Positions 50,357-59,784 of a stretch of 64,000 nt of DNA are shown piece by piece. This stretch comes from Actinocatenispora sp963815125 (lineage in GTDB: Bacteria; Actinomycetota; Actinomycetes; Mycobacteriales; Micromonosporaceae), in NCBI GenBank assembly GCA_963815125.1, contig CAWFFM010000010.1, positions 124,001 through 188,000 of the forward strand, written 5' to 3'. Each line of letters begins with the position of its first letter. Within the stretch, counting starts at the first letter, position 1. The notes beneath the pieces are model-generated. The model was given only the letters and a program-made list of their open reading frames with translations. It ran no database searches and was not told the DNA's origin. Made by a program: the position numbers and the translations under genes.

Positions 50357-50750
50357 AAATCCACAGGCTCTGTACACAGGATGGGGACAACGCCTGTGGA
50401 CAGATCGGTGGATGACCTGTGGTTAACGGGCCGGATCCTGGGGACATCCTGTGGACGGACAGTGGATAACGTCCAGAGAGTGTCAGCCGTCTCATCGGGA
50501 CCCTGGGGATAACCCTGGGGAATACCGGTGGATAAGCCGGTGGATAACCGGCTTTGCCTATGGACAAGCGGTGGACAACTCGGCGTCTCTTGCTGGCCTG
50601 TGGACGACGCGCCGAGTTACCAACCGGTGTCCTCACAGCTTTTCCACACCACCACACAGGGGGCTACCTGCGGAAACGGCAGTTACCCACAGTTTCCACA
50701 AGCCCTATGATGATGATGAGTTAGATCTTTAAAGAGACACAAAGCTAATC
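50357..50750 (+). other. oriC: chromosomal replication origin oriC
   Basis: At least 15 DnaA-box-like nonamers close to TTRTCCACA are packed here, most pointing one way: for example TGTGGACAG (50395), AGTGGATAA (50461), TGGGGATAA (50504), GGTGGATAA (50527 and 50539), TATGGACAA (50559), GGTGGACAA (50570), TGTGGACGA (50599), TTTTCCACA (50640), TTACCCACA (50683). They are followed by an AT-rich segment 50701-50745 with a triplet repeat ATGATGATGATGAG and TTAGATCTTTAAAG, the likely unwinding element. The position between dnaA and dnaN is the standard actinobacterial one. Confidence 0.95.
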
Positions 50751-50998
50751 GTCTGGTTGCCGGGAGCCCTTCCGGACCGTTGAGCCCATGGGAACCATCC
50801 TCGACAGCAGACCCGGCACCCTAGAATCAAGACCCCCAGGCAAGCCCGTACCGGATCCGGTGAGGGTTCGCAGACTGTCGCCCCGTACCCGTAGGGTCTG
50901 GCGATGGGTCGCCAACCCGCACCGATCGCCCGTGGACCCTCACGGCACCGCAGCGGACGCCCGTCACGCACCACAGACGCTCTCCCAGGAGGGATCGC

Positions 50999-52135
50999 AT
51001 GAAGTTCCGGGTCGAGCGGGACGCGCTCGCAGATGCCGTGGCATGGACCGCGAAGAGTCTGCCCAACCGGCCTCCGGTGCCGGTGCTGGCCGGCGTACGG
51101 CTGTCCGTGGGCGACGGCCGTCTCACGGTGTCCGGGTTCGACTACGAGGTCTCCAGCCAGGTCCAGATCGACGTGCAGGCCGATGCCGACGGCACGGTGC
51201 TGGTGTCCGGCCGTCTGCTCGCTGAGATCACCCGGGCGCTGCCGGCGAAGCCGGTCGATGTCGCGACCGAGGGTTCCCGGGTGGAGATCACCTGCGGCAG
51301 CGCCCGCTTCACCCTGCCGACCATGCCGGTGGAGGACTACCCGTCGCTGCCGGAGATGCCCCGCTCGACCGGCCGGATCGACGCCGCGGTGTTCGCGACG
51401 GCCGTCGCCCAGGTGGCGATCGCGGCCGGTCGTGACGACACCCTGCCGATGATCACCGGCGTCAAGGTCGAGCTGGAGGGCTCGACCCTGACCCTGCTGG
51501 CGACCGACCGTTACCGGGCCGCCATGCGCGAGCTGGAGTGGCAGCCGGATGAGGCGGACACCAGCCTGGCGGCCCTCGTACCGGCCCGCACCCTGAACGA
51601 GACCGCCCGGGCGCTCGGCCCGCTGGGCGGCTCGGTGGGTGTCGCATTGTCCGGCGGTGGCGCCGGTGAGGGCATGATCGGTTTTACCGGCGGCGAACGC
51701 CGTACGACCAGCCGGCTGCTGGAGGGCGACAACTACCCGCCGCTGCGGTCGATCTTCCCCACCGAGTACGTGTCGCATGCCCGGGTGCCGGCCGCCTCCC
51801 TGGCCGAGGTGGTCAAGCGGGTCGCGCTGGTCGCCGAGCGCAACAACCCGGTACGCCTGTCGTTCTCCACCGACAGCCTCGTGGTGGAGGCCGGCGCGAC
51901 CGAGGACGCCCGGGCGAGTGAGGCGCTGGAGTGCGAGTACGGCGGCGAGGAGATGACCACCGCGTTCAACCCGCAGTACCTGCTGGACGGGCTGGCCCAG
52001 CTGGGTCGGCCGATCGCGGTGCTGTCGTTCGTCGACCCGATGAAGCCCGCGGTCATCTCCGGCAGCACCGAGGACAAGGACGACGACACGTCGTACCGGT
52101 ACCTGATCATGCCGGTACGGTTCGCCAACCAGTGA
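50999..52135 (+). CDS. dnaN: DNA polymerase III beta subunit (sliding clamp)
   Basis: A 378-aa ring clamp subunit. MKFRVERDALADAVAWTAKSLPNRPPVPVLAGV opens domain 1; DDTLPMITGVKVELEGSTLTLLATDRYRAAMRE is the domain 2 signature; the C-terminus SYRYLIMPVRF is the peptide-binding pocket end. AGGAGG lies 7 nt before the ATG. It dimerises around DNA to tether DNA polymerase III. A terminator hairpin follows at 52148. Confidence 0.98.
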   Translation: MKFRVERDALADAVAWTAKSLPNRPPVPVLAGVRLSVGDGRLTVSGFDYEVSSQVQIDVQADADGTVLVSGRLLAEITRALPAKPVDVATEGSRVEITCGSARFTLPTMPVEDYPSLPEMPRSTGRIDAAVFATAVAQVAIAAGRDDTLPMITGVKVELEGSTLTLLATDRYRAAMRELEWQPDEADTSLAALVPARTLNETARALGPLGGSVGVALSGGGAGEGMIGFTGGERRTTSRLLEGDNYPPLRSIFPTEYVSHARVPAASLAEVVKRVALVAERNNPVRLSFSTDSLVVEAGATEDARASEALECEYGGEEMTTAFNPQYLLDGLAQLGRPIAVLSFVDPMKPAVISGSTEDKDDDTSYRYLIMPVRFANQ

Positions 52136-52147
52136 CGCTCGCCCGCC

Positions 52148-52175
52148 GGCCACCCGCAGTGCACCGCGGGTGGCC
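52148..52175 (+). terminator. hairpin after dnaN
   Basis: The 10-bp stem GGCCACCCGC (52148-52157) / GCGGGTGGCC (52166-52175) with an 8-nt loop lies 13 nt after the dnaN stop. Confidence 0.55.
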
Positions 52176-52312
52176 ACCGTCATCCGGCGGTGGGTCGTGG
52201 CCGGCGTGGTGGCGCGACCCGCGTACCGTCAGCCCGGTGTGAACGGCGGCACCCGAGCGGCCACGCGGTCGCCCGGTGCCGCCGGCGATTGCAGCGGATT
52301 CCGGGAGGGGAC

Positions 52313-53191
52313 ATGCAACTCGGGCTGATCGGGCTCGGCAGGATGGGCGGCAACATGCGTGAGCGGTTGCGCCAGGCCGGGCACGAGGTCGTCGGGTACG
52401 ACCGGAACCGGGAGATCGCCGATGTGGGCAGCCTCGCCGAACTGGTGGAGAAGCTGGCCGCACCGCGCGCGGTCTGGGTGATGGTGCCGTCCGGGGAGCC
52501 GACCCGGCAGACGGTGCAGGAGCTCGGTGAACTGCTCTCCGCCGGTGACGTGGTCATCGACGGGGGCAATTCCCGTTTCACCGACGACCAGCAGCACGCC
52601 GAACACCTGGCGGGCAAGGGAATCGGCTACGTCGACTGCGGTGTCTCCGGCGGAGTGTGGGGGCTGCAGAACGGCTACGGGCTGATGGTCGGCGGGGAGC
52701 CGGAGCACGTGGCCCAGGTTCAGCCGATCTTCGACGCGCTCAAGCCGGACGGCGAGTTCGGTTTCGTGCACGCCGGCAAGGTGGGCGCCGGGCACTACAC
52801 CAAGATGGTGCACAACGGCATCGAGTACGGCATGATGCACGCCTACGCCGAGGGCTACGAACTGCTGCGCGCCTCGGAACTGGTGGACGACGTACCGGGT
52901 GCGGTCAAGTCCTGGCGGCAGGGCACCGTGATCCAGTCCTGGTTGCTGGACCTGCTGGACCGGGCGCTGGACGACGATCCTGAGCTGACGAAGATCTCCG
53001 GCTGGTCGGAGGATTCCGGCGAGGGTCGCTGGACGGTCGAGGAGGCGGTACGGCTGGCCGTACCGCTCAACGTGATCAGCGCCGCGCTGTTCGCCCGCTT
53101 CGCGTCGCGGCAGGAGGACTCGCCGACCATGAAGGCGGTCGCGGCGCTGCGGCACCAGTTCGGCGGGCATGCGGTGAAGTCCGAGGGCTGA
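52313..53191 (+). CDS. gnd: 6-phosphogluconate dehydrogenase, decarboxylating (short NAD type)
   Basis: A 292-aa enzyme that oxidises 6-phosphogluconate to ribulose 5-phosphate. The Rossmann motif MQLGLIGLGRMGGNMRERLRQAGHEVVGYDRN, the substrate-binding YVDCGVSGGVWGLQNGYGLMVGG and the catalytic GAGHYTKMVHNGIEYGMMHAYAEG are intact. The ~290 aa length and Asp after the dinucleotide motif (GYDRN) suggest the short, NAD-preferring GntZ-like form rather than the 470-aa enzyme. The location between dnaN and recF is a known actinomycete arrangement. The ATG at 52313 has GGGAGGGG just upstream; the frame is open further 5'. Confidence 0.95.
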   Translation: MQLGLIGLGRMGGNMRERLRQAGHEVVGYDRNREIADVGSLAELVEKLAAPRAVWVMVPSGEPTRQTVQELGELLSAGDVVIDGGNSRFTDDQQHAEHLAGKGIGYVDCGVSGGVWGLQNGYGLMVGGEPEHVAQVQPIFDALKPDGEFGFVHAGKVGAGHYTKMVHNGIEYGMMHAYAEGYELLRASELVDDVPGAVKSWRQGTVIQSWLLDLLDRALDDDPELTKISGWSEDSGEGRWTVEEAVRLAVPLNVISAALFARFASRQEDSPTMKAVAALRHQFGGHAVKSEG

Positions 53192-53197
53192 CCCGGC

Positions 53198-53227
53198 GCC
53201 GGGCCGTACCGCAGGGCACGGCCCGGC
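53198..53227 (+). terminator. hairpin after gnd
   Basis: The 10-bp stem GCCGGGCCGT (53198-53207) / ACGGCCCGGC (53218-53227) with a 10-nt loop begins 7 nt after the gnd stop. Confidence 0.55.
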
Positions 53228-53265
53228 ATCAGGACGGCGACCGGCATGGTTGCGGAGGGGGCGGC

Positions 53266-54444
53266 ATGTACGTACGGCAGGTCGAGCTCGTCGACTTCCG
53301 TAGCTACCCGCAGCTGTCGGTGAGCCTCGACCCGGGTCCGAGCGTGTTCGTCGGACCCAACGGTCAGGGCAAGACCAACCTGATGGAAGCGCTCGGCTAC
53401 CTGGCCACGTTGAGCAGCCACCGGGTATCGGCCGACCTCCCGCTGGTCCGGGCCGGCGCGGACCGTGCGGTGCTGCGCGCGGTGGTCGTCAACGACGGCC
53501 GCGAACTGGTCATCGAACTGGAACTGGTGCCGGGCAGGGCGAACCGCGCCCGACTGAACCGTTCCCCGGTGCCGCGCGCCCGGGAGATCCTCGGCGCGCT
53601 GCGTACGGTGCTGTTCGCGCCGGAGGACCTGGCCCTGGTACGCGGTGACCCGTCCGAGCGTCGCCGCTATCTGGACGAGCTACTGGTGTCGCGCTACCCC
53701 CGGTACGCCGGGGTGCGCGCGGACTATGAGCGGGTGTTGAAACAGCGCAACGCACTGCTGCGGACCTCGTACCTGGCCCGCAAGGCGGGTGGCCGGCGGA
53801 AGCGGGCTGACGAGGACGAGTCGTCCGGTGCCGATCTGCGCACCCTGGATGTCTGGGACAGCCACCTGTCCCGGCACGGCGCCGACCTGGTGGCCGGTCG
53901 GCTGGAACTGGTCGCGGCGCTCAGCCCGCACCTGGAGAAGGCGTACGACGCGGTCAGCCAGGGCCGTGGCCGGGCGCACGCCGAGTACCGGTCGACGTTG
54001 ACCGCAGCGGCCGAGGACGCCGACGCCCCGTTGACCCCGGACCGGGACGTGCTGGCGGCCCGGCTGTCGGCGGCGCTGGCGAAGGCCCGCTCGCAGGAGG
54101 TGGAGCGCGGTACGACGCTGCACGGTCCGCACCGCGACGAACTGGTGTTGACCCTGGGTGAGCTGCCGGTCCGCGGGTACGCCAGCCACGGGGAGAGCTG
54201 GTCGTTCGCGTTGGCGATGCGGCTGGCCGCATTCGAGTTGCTGCGTGCCGCGGGCGCGGAACCGGTACTGATCCTCGACGACGTGTTCGCCGAGCTGGAT
54301 TCGGGGCGCCGGGAGCGGCTGGCGGATCTGGTGTCGGGCGCCGATCAGGTACTGGTGACCTGCGCGGTGGCCGCCGACGTGCCGCCCAGCCTGCAGGGCG
54401 GCCGGTACGACGTGGCCGCCGGTGAGGTGCACCGTGTCCTCTGA
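53266..54444 (+). CDS. recF: DNA replication/repair protein RecF
   Basis: A 392-aa SMC-like ATPase. The Walker A GPNGQGKTNLMEALGYL (about 30-46), the signature region SHGESWSFALAMRLAAFELL and Walker B PVLILDDVFAELD with SGRRERLADLV are all present. It loads RecA at gaps. The ATG follows GGAGGGGGC. The 3' end overlaps the dciA-like gene by 11 nt, so they are co-translated. Confidence 0.97.
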   Translation: MYVRQVELVDFRSYPQLSVSLDPGPSVFVGPNGQGKTNLMEALGYLATLSSHRVSADLPLVRAGADRAVLRAVVVNDGRELVIELELVPGRANRARLNRSPVPRAREILGALRTVLFAPEDLALVRGDPSERRRYLDELLVSRYPRYAGVRADYERVLKQRNALLRTSYLARKAGGRRKRADEDESSGADLRTLDVWDSHLSRHGADLVAGRLELVAALSPHLEKAYDAVSQGRGRAHAEYRSTLTAAAEDADAPLTPDRDVLAARLSAALAKARSQEVERGTTLHGPHRDELVLTLGELPVRGYASHGESWSFALAMRLAAFELLRAAGAEPVLILDDVFAELDSGRRERLADLVSGADQVLVTCAVAADVPPSLQGGRYDVAAGEVHRVL

Positions 54445-55117
54445 ACCGCGCCGGTCACGCAAGCCACGGCAACCGCGGAATCCGGAGCAGTCGCAACCTG
54501 CGGAGATCGACCCGGCTCCCGCCGGGCGTGGCGCCGATCCGGCGGTACCGACGAACGCCGCCCCGACCGGCCAGGGCCCTGCAGCACAGGACCCGGACCT
54601 TTCCGTGGACCCAGGCCTGACCGGGCCGAACCTGGCCCGCGCCGTACTGGATGCGGCGAAGGCCAACCGGCAGGCCCGTACCCAGCAGGGTCGGCGGCGT
54701 TCCGGCAGTGGCGACCCGCGCAGGTACCGCCGTCGCGGGTATACCGGCCCGGGGCCCGATCCGCGCGATCCGCAGCCGTTCGGGTCGCTGGTGGCCAAGC
54801 TGGTACGGGACCGTGGCTGGCAGCAGCCGGCGGCCGAGGCGACCGTGTTCGGTGACTGGGAGCGGGTGGTGGGCACCGACATCGCGGCGCACTGCCGGCC
54901 GGTGAACCTGGTCGAGGGCGAGCTGACGATCGAGGCCGAGTCGACCGCGTGGGCCACCCAGTTGCGCATGCTCAGCGGCAAGATCCTGGCGAAGATCGGC
55001 CAGGAGGTACGGGCGAGTCCGGTACGCCGGCTGCGGATCCATGGCCCGGCCGCACCGTCGTGGCGGCACGGCCCGCTGCGGGTCCGGGGCCCCGGACCCG
55101 GCGACACCTACGGCTGA
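54434..55117 (+). CDS. DUF721 (DciA-like) protein
   Basis: A 227-aa protein of the DUF721/DciA family. A disordered N-terminal half (1-120) is followed by the DUF721 domain: LVAKLVRDRGWQQPAAEATVFGDWERVVGTDIAAHCRPVNLVEGELTIEAESTAWATQLRMLSGKIL. DciA loads the replicative helicase in many bacteria; in actinobacteria this is the Rv0004 equivalent between recF and gyrB. A GTG at 54434 is used within the end of recF; a GTG at 54422 would add four residues. Confidence 0.92.
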   Translation: MSSEPRRSRKPRQPRNPEQSQPAEIDPAPAGRGADPAVPTNAAPTGQGPAAQDPDLSVDPGLTGPNLARAVLDAAKANRQARTQQGRRRSGSGDPRRYRRRGYTGPGPDPRDPQPFGSLVAKLVRDRGWQQPAAEATVFGDWERVVGTDIAAHCRPVNLVEGELTIEAESTAWATQLRMLSGKILAKIGQEVRASPVRRLRIHGPAAPSWRHGPLRVRGPGPGDTYG

Positions 55118-55178
55118 GGCGTGCGCCGGGGCCGGCCCCCGCGAGGTACGCGGTGTGATCCATTGCCGGGACCGAACC

Positions 55179-55205
55179 GCCGGGGCCGCTCGGCGCGGCC
55201 CCGGC
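55179..55205. terminator. hairpin between convergent genes
   Basis: The 10-bp stem GCCGGGGCCG (55179-55188) / CGGCCCCGGC (55196-55205) with a 7-nt loop lies between the dciA-like gene and the minus-strand membrane protein gene. Confidence 0.6.
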
Positions 55206-55214
55206 ACGTTCGAT

Positions 55215-56501
55215 TCAGAACCGGGTCGGTCCACCGGTCTGTCGGAACCCTGACCCGTTCCACTGGTACGTACGGTCCTGACTGCGTGGGTTGGGCGTCT
55301 TGACCTCCGTCCAGGTCAGCGTGATGGTGCTGCCGGAGGACCGTACCGAGGTGATCGAGACCGGGTTGGGATCGTTGTCTTCCCGCTGGCTGGACGCCAC
55401 CTGACCGACGGTACGTACCTGGCCGTTCGCGTCGAGCCCGAACGCCACCACCTGGATGTCGTAGGTCCGGCAGAGCAGCTTGACCAGCAGTACCGGAGTT
55501 CCGTCGGCCTCCCCCTCGACCGGCTGATCCACCATGTCGACGCTGGTGGAACCGGGTGGCACGTCGATGTCGACCACGGGCGAACGACCGCCGGTGAAGT
55601 GCAGGTTCCCGCTCGGGCAATGGCCGGCTCCCCAGGCGGGGACGTCCAGCGTGGCGTCGCGCAGGTCGTCCATGGTCGGCGCGAAGCCGGTCGGTCCACC
55701 GGTCTGGCTGAAGCCGGAACCGTTCCACGCGTAGGTCCGCCACTGCGTCGAACTGGTGTTCTGGCCGGAGCGGAACCACTGGACCTGGATCGCTCCGCCG
55801 GACGCGGCACGTACCGCGTGCAGAGCGTAGTGCGAATCTGCCCCCTGGTTCCGCCGGGCGACGATGGTTCTCGGGGCCGAGAGGCTACCGCCGGCGGCCC
55901 GATCGAAGGCCAGGACCTGCTCGCCGCCACCGTTGCCGCACACGACGGACGCGATGATCTCGTCGACGCCGTCATGGTCGACGTCCTGGTAGACGGACTT
56001 CTGGTCGGCGGAGGCAGCGGTGTAGTTGGTGAGGACCCAGACCGTCATCGAGCCGTTCCCCTGGTGCGCGCCGTCATGGAACTGCAGCCGACCCGACGGG
56101 CACTGTGCGGTTCCGAAGGACGGGATGTCCAGGACTCCGTTCCTCAACTCGTCGGGCGCGATCCTGCTCGATGGATGTGCTGATGATGAGTGCGAGGTGT
56201 GGACACGCGGGCCGGGAGTGGCCTGGTGCGGAGATGGCCTGCTGGTCCGGGATGTCGCCGGAACCGGAGTGGTGTGCCGCTGGTGGCGGGTGGCGGCCAG
56301 GGCCGCGCCACCGCCGACGACGACCAGCAGTGCGGCGGCGCCACCGACCACGCCGACCCGGACCCGGTGCCTGTGCCGGAGGGTCTGGCGCGCTGCCGCA
56401 GTTCCTGGTGGGGTGACTGCGGTGAGGTAGTTGCCACGGAACGACTCGAAGGAGTCCCGCAGGGCGCCCTGGTCGAAGTCGAGGTCGTGATCGTCAGACA
56501 T
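55215..56501 (-). CDS. membrane protein with duplicated extracytoplasmic domain, sigma-linked
   Basis: A 428-aa protein: an acidic cytoplasmic N-terminus (about 1-45, DLDFDQGALRDSFESFRG), one membrane helix (VGVVGGAAALLVVVGGGAALAA), a Thr/Ser/Pro/His-rich linker, then two related beta-rich domains, each starting with a DELRNGVLDIPSFG- or DDLRDATLDVPAWG-like element, a GxxxCPSGxLxF motif and ending in WNGSGFxQTGGPTxF. The first repeat has a DVDHDGVDE calcium-loop-like motif. The ATG at 56501 overlaps the sigma gene end by 8 nt. Such SigE-family partners may regulate the sigma factor from outside, which is an inference. Confidence 0.85.
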   Translation of the reverse strand: MSDDHDLDFDQGALRDSFESFRGNYLTAVTPPGTAAARQTLRHRHRVRVGVVGGAAALLVVVGGGAALAATRHQRHTTPVPATSRTSRPSPHQATPGPRVHTSHSSSAHPSSRIAPDELRNGVLDIPSFGTAQCPSGRLQFHDGAHQGNGSMTVWVLTNYTAASADQKSVYQDVDHDGVDEIIASVVCGNGGGEQVLAFDRAAGGSLSAPRTIVARRNQGADSHYALHAVRAASGGAIQVQWFRSGQNTSSTQWRTYAWNGSGFSQTGGPTGFAPTMDDLRDATLDVPAWGAGHCPSGNLHFTGGRSPVVDIDVPPGSTSVDMVDQPVEGEADGTPVLLVKLLCRTYDIQVVAFGLDANGQVRTVGQVASSQREDNDPNPVSITSVRSSGSTITLTWTEVKTPNPRSQDRTYQWNGSGFRQTGGPTRF

Positions 56502-57150
56502 GCGATTCCTCCTTTCCGCTCGATCCATCGGAGAGCTCCCTGGCAAGTGCCTCCCGTGCCCGGGACAGCCAGGACTTGACCGTGCCGGTGGGCACTCCGG
56601 CATCCAGGGCGACTTCTGCTACGGAGAGATCGGCGAGGTAGAAGAGGACCACGGCGCGACGCTGTTTCTCCGGCAGGGTGCGCAGTGCGGCGGTCAACGC
56701 GACATGGTCCGGTGACGGCGGCGGTACCAGTTCCTCACGCTGCTTGCGGGCGAAGGTGAGTGCGGTACGGATCCGGCGCCACCGGCTGGTGGCCAGATTC
56801 CACGCGACGACACGCACCCAGGCGACCGGATCGTCGTACCGGGCGATGGTCTCCCATCTGGCCAGTGCACGGCAGAACGCCTCCTGGGCGATGTCCTGCG
56901 CCTCGGCCATGTCACCGAACGAGGCGAAGATCTGCACGGTGGTCGAGCGGAAGTGGGCCGCGTAGAACTCGTCGAAGTCGCGTGCCCCGGTCTGCGGCAC
57001 GGGCTCGGTGGGGTGGTCGGAGAGGTGGATCGGCACCATCCGCACCGCCTTTCCGTCAATGGCAGTGGGTCTGTGTTCCTGGTCGTCCGCGCGGCGGCCG
57101 GTGCGCGGTGCCGGGGTCCGCTGCGCCGTACAGGCAGCTGGACGAGTCAT
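56494..57150 (-). CDS. SigE-family RNA polymerase sigma factor
   Basis: A 218-aa ECF factor. Region 2: DFDEFYAAHFRSTTVQIFASFGDMAEAQDIAQEAFCRALARW, WVRVVAWNLATSRWRRI; region 4: ALRTLPEKQRRAVVLFYLADLSVAEVALDAGVPTGTVKSWLSRAREALA. The ATG at 57150 has a GGAGGGG element close by; the ATG at 57039 (MVPIHLSD) is also plausible and removes a disordered 37-residue tail. Coupled to the downstream membrane protein gene by an 8-nt overlap. The targets are unknown. Confidence 0.9.
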   Translation of the reverse strand: MTRPAACTAQRTPAPRTGRRADDQEHRPTAIDGKAVRMVPIHLSDHPTEPVPQTGARDFDEFYAAHFRSTTVQIFASFGDMAEAQDIAQEAFCRALARWETIARYDDPVAWVRVVAWNLATSRWRRIRTALTFARKQREELVPPPSPDHVALTAALRTLPEKQRRAVVLFYLADLSVAEVALDAGVPTGTVKSWLSRAREALARELSDGSSGKEESHV

Positions 57151-57834
57151 CTCCCCTCCTCGACTGCGTTGAGCCTCGTTGGCGTTGTGAGGTGAAGACG
57201 CCGAAGATCAGGGTTCGGTTGCGGGCTGTTGGTCACGAAATGGTGGAGCGTCCGGCAGTGTCGGACCGTGTGGGGCAATCCCAGGTGGCGTGCGCCCCAC
57301 ACGGTGTGTCAGCTGCCACAGAGCCGGTACGCCATGCTGCGCAGGGACAGGCCCCTCCACTGGCGAACGCTACGTACTCTTGTTCGAGTTCCGCCCTCAT
57401 CGGTTCCCTCCGATTCCCTCGTCCTGTTTGATGAACGGTGCGGGTGTTCGGTTGGGGATCGACCGGACGGATCTTTGCGCCACACGTTGCGGCCGTACCT
57501 CGCGTGTACGACGCGACGCCCCGAGGCGCGTGGGGGGATGCGTCCCCGGGCATTTTCTCGTCTTCTCGGCCACCACAGGGGTGCCGGATACCGGTTATGT
57601 CGTTGCCTGCAAGTAGGATTGCAGTGAAGTTCAGCGTTGGACCCGCATACGCGACGTCGGTCGGCACGCTTGAGGGCACACCGTCACCGGTGGTGCCACA
57701 TTGTCCGGCAGTTTTGCTCCGGACCTCCGGGTCTTCGCCCACCGGGCGAGGGCTGCGTGCCGTTCTGCGTTCGTGTACGCCCGACCTCCCACGTCCCGGT
57801 GCCGTCTGCCTGGTCGTGGAGAAAGTGACTGAGG
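57151..57834. other. intergenic region upstream of gyrB
   Basis: About 680 nt with no convincing gene. It must hold the promoters for gyrB and for the divergent sigma gene; TAGGAT (57614-57619) is a possible -10 element on the plus strand, with no clear -35. No tRNA was found. Confidence 0.4.
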
Positions 57835-59784
57835 GTGGCAGCCCCCAAGCAGCAGCAGAATGACTACACGGCAGCCTCGATTCAGGTTCTGGAAGGGCTG
57901 GAGGCGGTCCGCAAGCGCCCTGGCATGTACATCGGTTCCACCGGTGAACGTGGTCTGCACCACCTTGTCCAGGAGGTTGTGGACAATGCGGTCGACGAGG
58001 CGATGGCGGGGCACTGCGACGAGATCATCGTGACCCTGCTGTCCGACGGCGGCGTGAAGGTGGAGGACAACGGCCGTGGTTTCCCGGTCGACCTGCACCC
58101 GAAGCTCAAGAAGCCCGGTGTCGAGGTGGCACTCACCGTGCTGCACGCGGGCGGCAAGTTCGACGGCAAGTCGTACGCGGTCTCCGGCGGTCTGCATGGC
58201 GTCGGCGTCTCGGTCGTCAACGCGCTCTCCAACCGGATGGAACTGGAGATCAAGACCAAGGGGTACGTGTGGCGGCAGCGCTACGAGCACTCCAAGCCGG
58301 GCCCGCTGGAGCAGGGCGAACGTACGAGTGAGACCGGCACCAGCGTCTCCTTCTGGCCCGACGGCTCGATCATGGAGACCGTCACGTTCAACCACGAGAC
58401 GATCCTGCGCCGGCTGCAGGAGATGGCGTTCCTCAACGGCGGCCTGAAGATCGTCTTCCGGGACGAGCGGATCAGCGACGACCACCCCGAGGTCCGGGTC
58501 GAGACCTTCCACTACAGCAACGGCATCGCCGACTTCGTGGCGCACCTGAACGCCAAGAAGACCCCGATCCACAAGTCCGTGGTCGCCTTCGAGGGCGAGA
58601 CCGAGGGGATGGCCCTCGAGGTCGCCATGCAGTGGAACGAGTCGTACGGCGAGAGCGTCTACACGTTCGCCAACACGATCAACACGCACGAGGGTGGCAC
58701 CCACGAGGAGGGCTTCCGCGCCGCGTTGACCAGCATCGTCAACAAGTACGGCACGGACAAGAAGCTGTTCAAGGGTGACGACAAGCTCACCGGTGAGGAC
58801 ATCCGGGAAGGTCTCGCCGCGATCATCTCGGTGAAGTTGGCCAACCCGCAGTTCGAGGGGCAGACCAAGACCAAGCTCGGCAACACCGAGGTGAAGAGCT
58901 TCGTACAGCGGGTCTGCAACGAATGGTTGGCCGACTGGCTGGAGCGCAACCCCAGCGAGGCGAAGACGATCATCCAGAAGGCGTTCGCGGCGGCCCGGGC
59001 CCGTGCCGCCGCCGCCCAGGCACGCAAGCTGGCCCGGCGCAAGAGTCTGCTGGAGGCCGGGTCGATGCCGGGCAAGCTGGCCGACTGCCAGTCCACCGAC
59101 CCGCGCGAGTGCGAGATCTTCATCGTCGAGGGCGACTCGGCCGGTGGCTCGGCCAAGCAGGGGCGCAACCCGCAGATCCAGGCGATCCTGCCGATCCGCG
59201 GCAAGATCCTCAACGTGGAGAAGGCGCGCATCGACAAGGTGCTGCGTAACAACGAGGTGCAGGCGATCATCACCGCCACCGGCACCGGCATCCACGAGGA
59301 CTTCGACATCAGCAAGCTGCGGTACCACAAGGTGGTGCTGATGGCCGACGCCGACGTGGACGGCCAGCACATCACCACACTGCTGCTGACGCTGCTGTTC
59401 CGGTTCATGCGGCCGCTCGTCGAGCAGGGCCACGTGTTCCTGGCCCGGCCACCGCTGTACAAGATCAAGTGGAACAAGAAGGGCGACGACGCCCAGTACG
59501 CGTACTCCGACCGGGAGCGTGACGGTCTGATAAGGATCCGTCAGGAGAAGCGGGCGAACGCCAAGCCCGACGACATCCAGCGGTTCAAGGGCCTCGGCGA
59601 GATGAACTACCACGAACTCTGGGACACCACCATGAACCCGGCGACCCGGATCATGTCCCAGGTGAGTCTCGACGATGCGGCAACCGCGGACGAGCTTTTC
59701 AGCGTCCTCATGGGTGAGGTGGTCGAGCCCAGGCGCGAGTTCATCCAGCGCAACGCCAAGGACGTCCGCTTCCTGGATATCTAG
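57835..59784 (+). CDS. gyrB: DNA gyrase subunit B
   Basis: A 649-aa type IIA topoisomerase subunit. The GHKL ATPase has VQEVVDNAVDEAMAGHCDE and GGLHGVGVSVVNALS; the transducer follows; the TOPRIM domain has IVEGDSAGGSAKQGR, ILPIRGKILNVE and the metal-binding DADVDGQH; the end is KDVRFLDI. A GTG start at 57835 is used. It forms A2B2 with GyrA to introduce negative supercoils. gyrA follows 68 nt later. Confidence 0.98.
   Translation: MAAPKQQQNDYTAASIQVLEGLEAVRKRPGMYIGSTGERGLHHLVQEVVDNAVDEAMAGHCDEIIVTLLSDGGVKVEDNGRGFPVDLHPKLKKPGVEVALTVLHAGGKFDGKSYAVSGGLHGVGVSVVNALSNRMELEIKTKGYVWRQRYEHSKPGPLEQGERTSETGTSVSFWPDGSIMETVTFNHETILRRLQEMAFLNGGLKIVFRDERISDDHPEVRVETFHYSNGIADFVAHLNAKKTPIHKSVVAFEGETEGMALEVAMQWNESYGESVYTFANTINTHEGGTHEEGFRAALTSIVNKYGTDKKLFKGDDKLTGEDIREGLAAIISVKLANPQFEGQTKTKLGNTEVKSFVQRVCNEWLADWLERNPSEAKTIIQKAFAAARARAAAAQARKLARRKSLLEAGSMPGKLADCQSTDPRECEIFIVEGDSAGGSAKQGRNPQIQAILPIRGKILNVEKARIDKVLRNNEVQAIITATGTGIHEDFDISKLRYHKVVLMADADVDGQHITTLLLTLLFRFMRPLVEQGHVFLARPPLYKIKWNKKGDDAQYAYSDRERDGLIRIRQEKRANAKPDDIQRFKGLGEMNYHELWDTTMNPATRIMSQVSLDDAATADELFSVLMGEVVEPRREFIQRNAKDVRFLDI

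Noticed and set aside
49821..50657. A 278-codon minus-strand open frame between dnaA and oriC
   Set aside because: It runs through the inverted repeat and the DnaA boxes, has low-complexity Arg/Ser content and mirrors the translation of the left arm; it is not a convincing gene.
50707..50720. Possible DnaA-trio element
   Set aside because: The triplets ATG/GAT have the opposite polarity to the B. subtilis trio; I list only the AT-rich element, not a trio.
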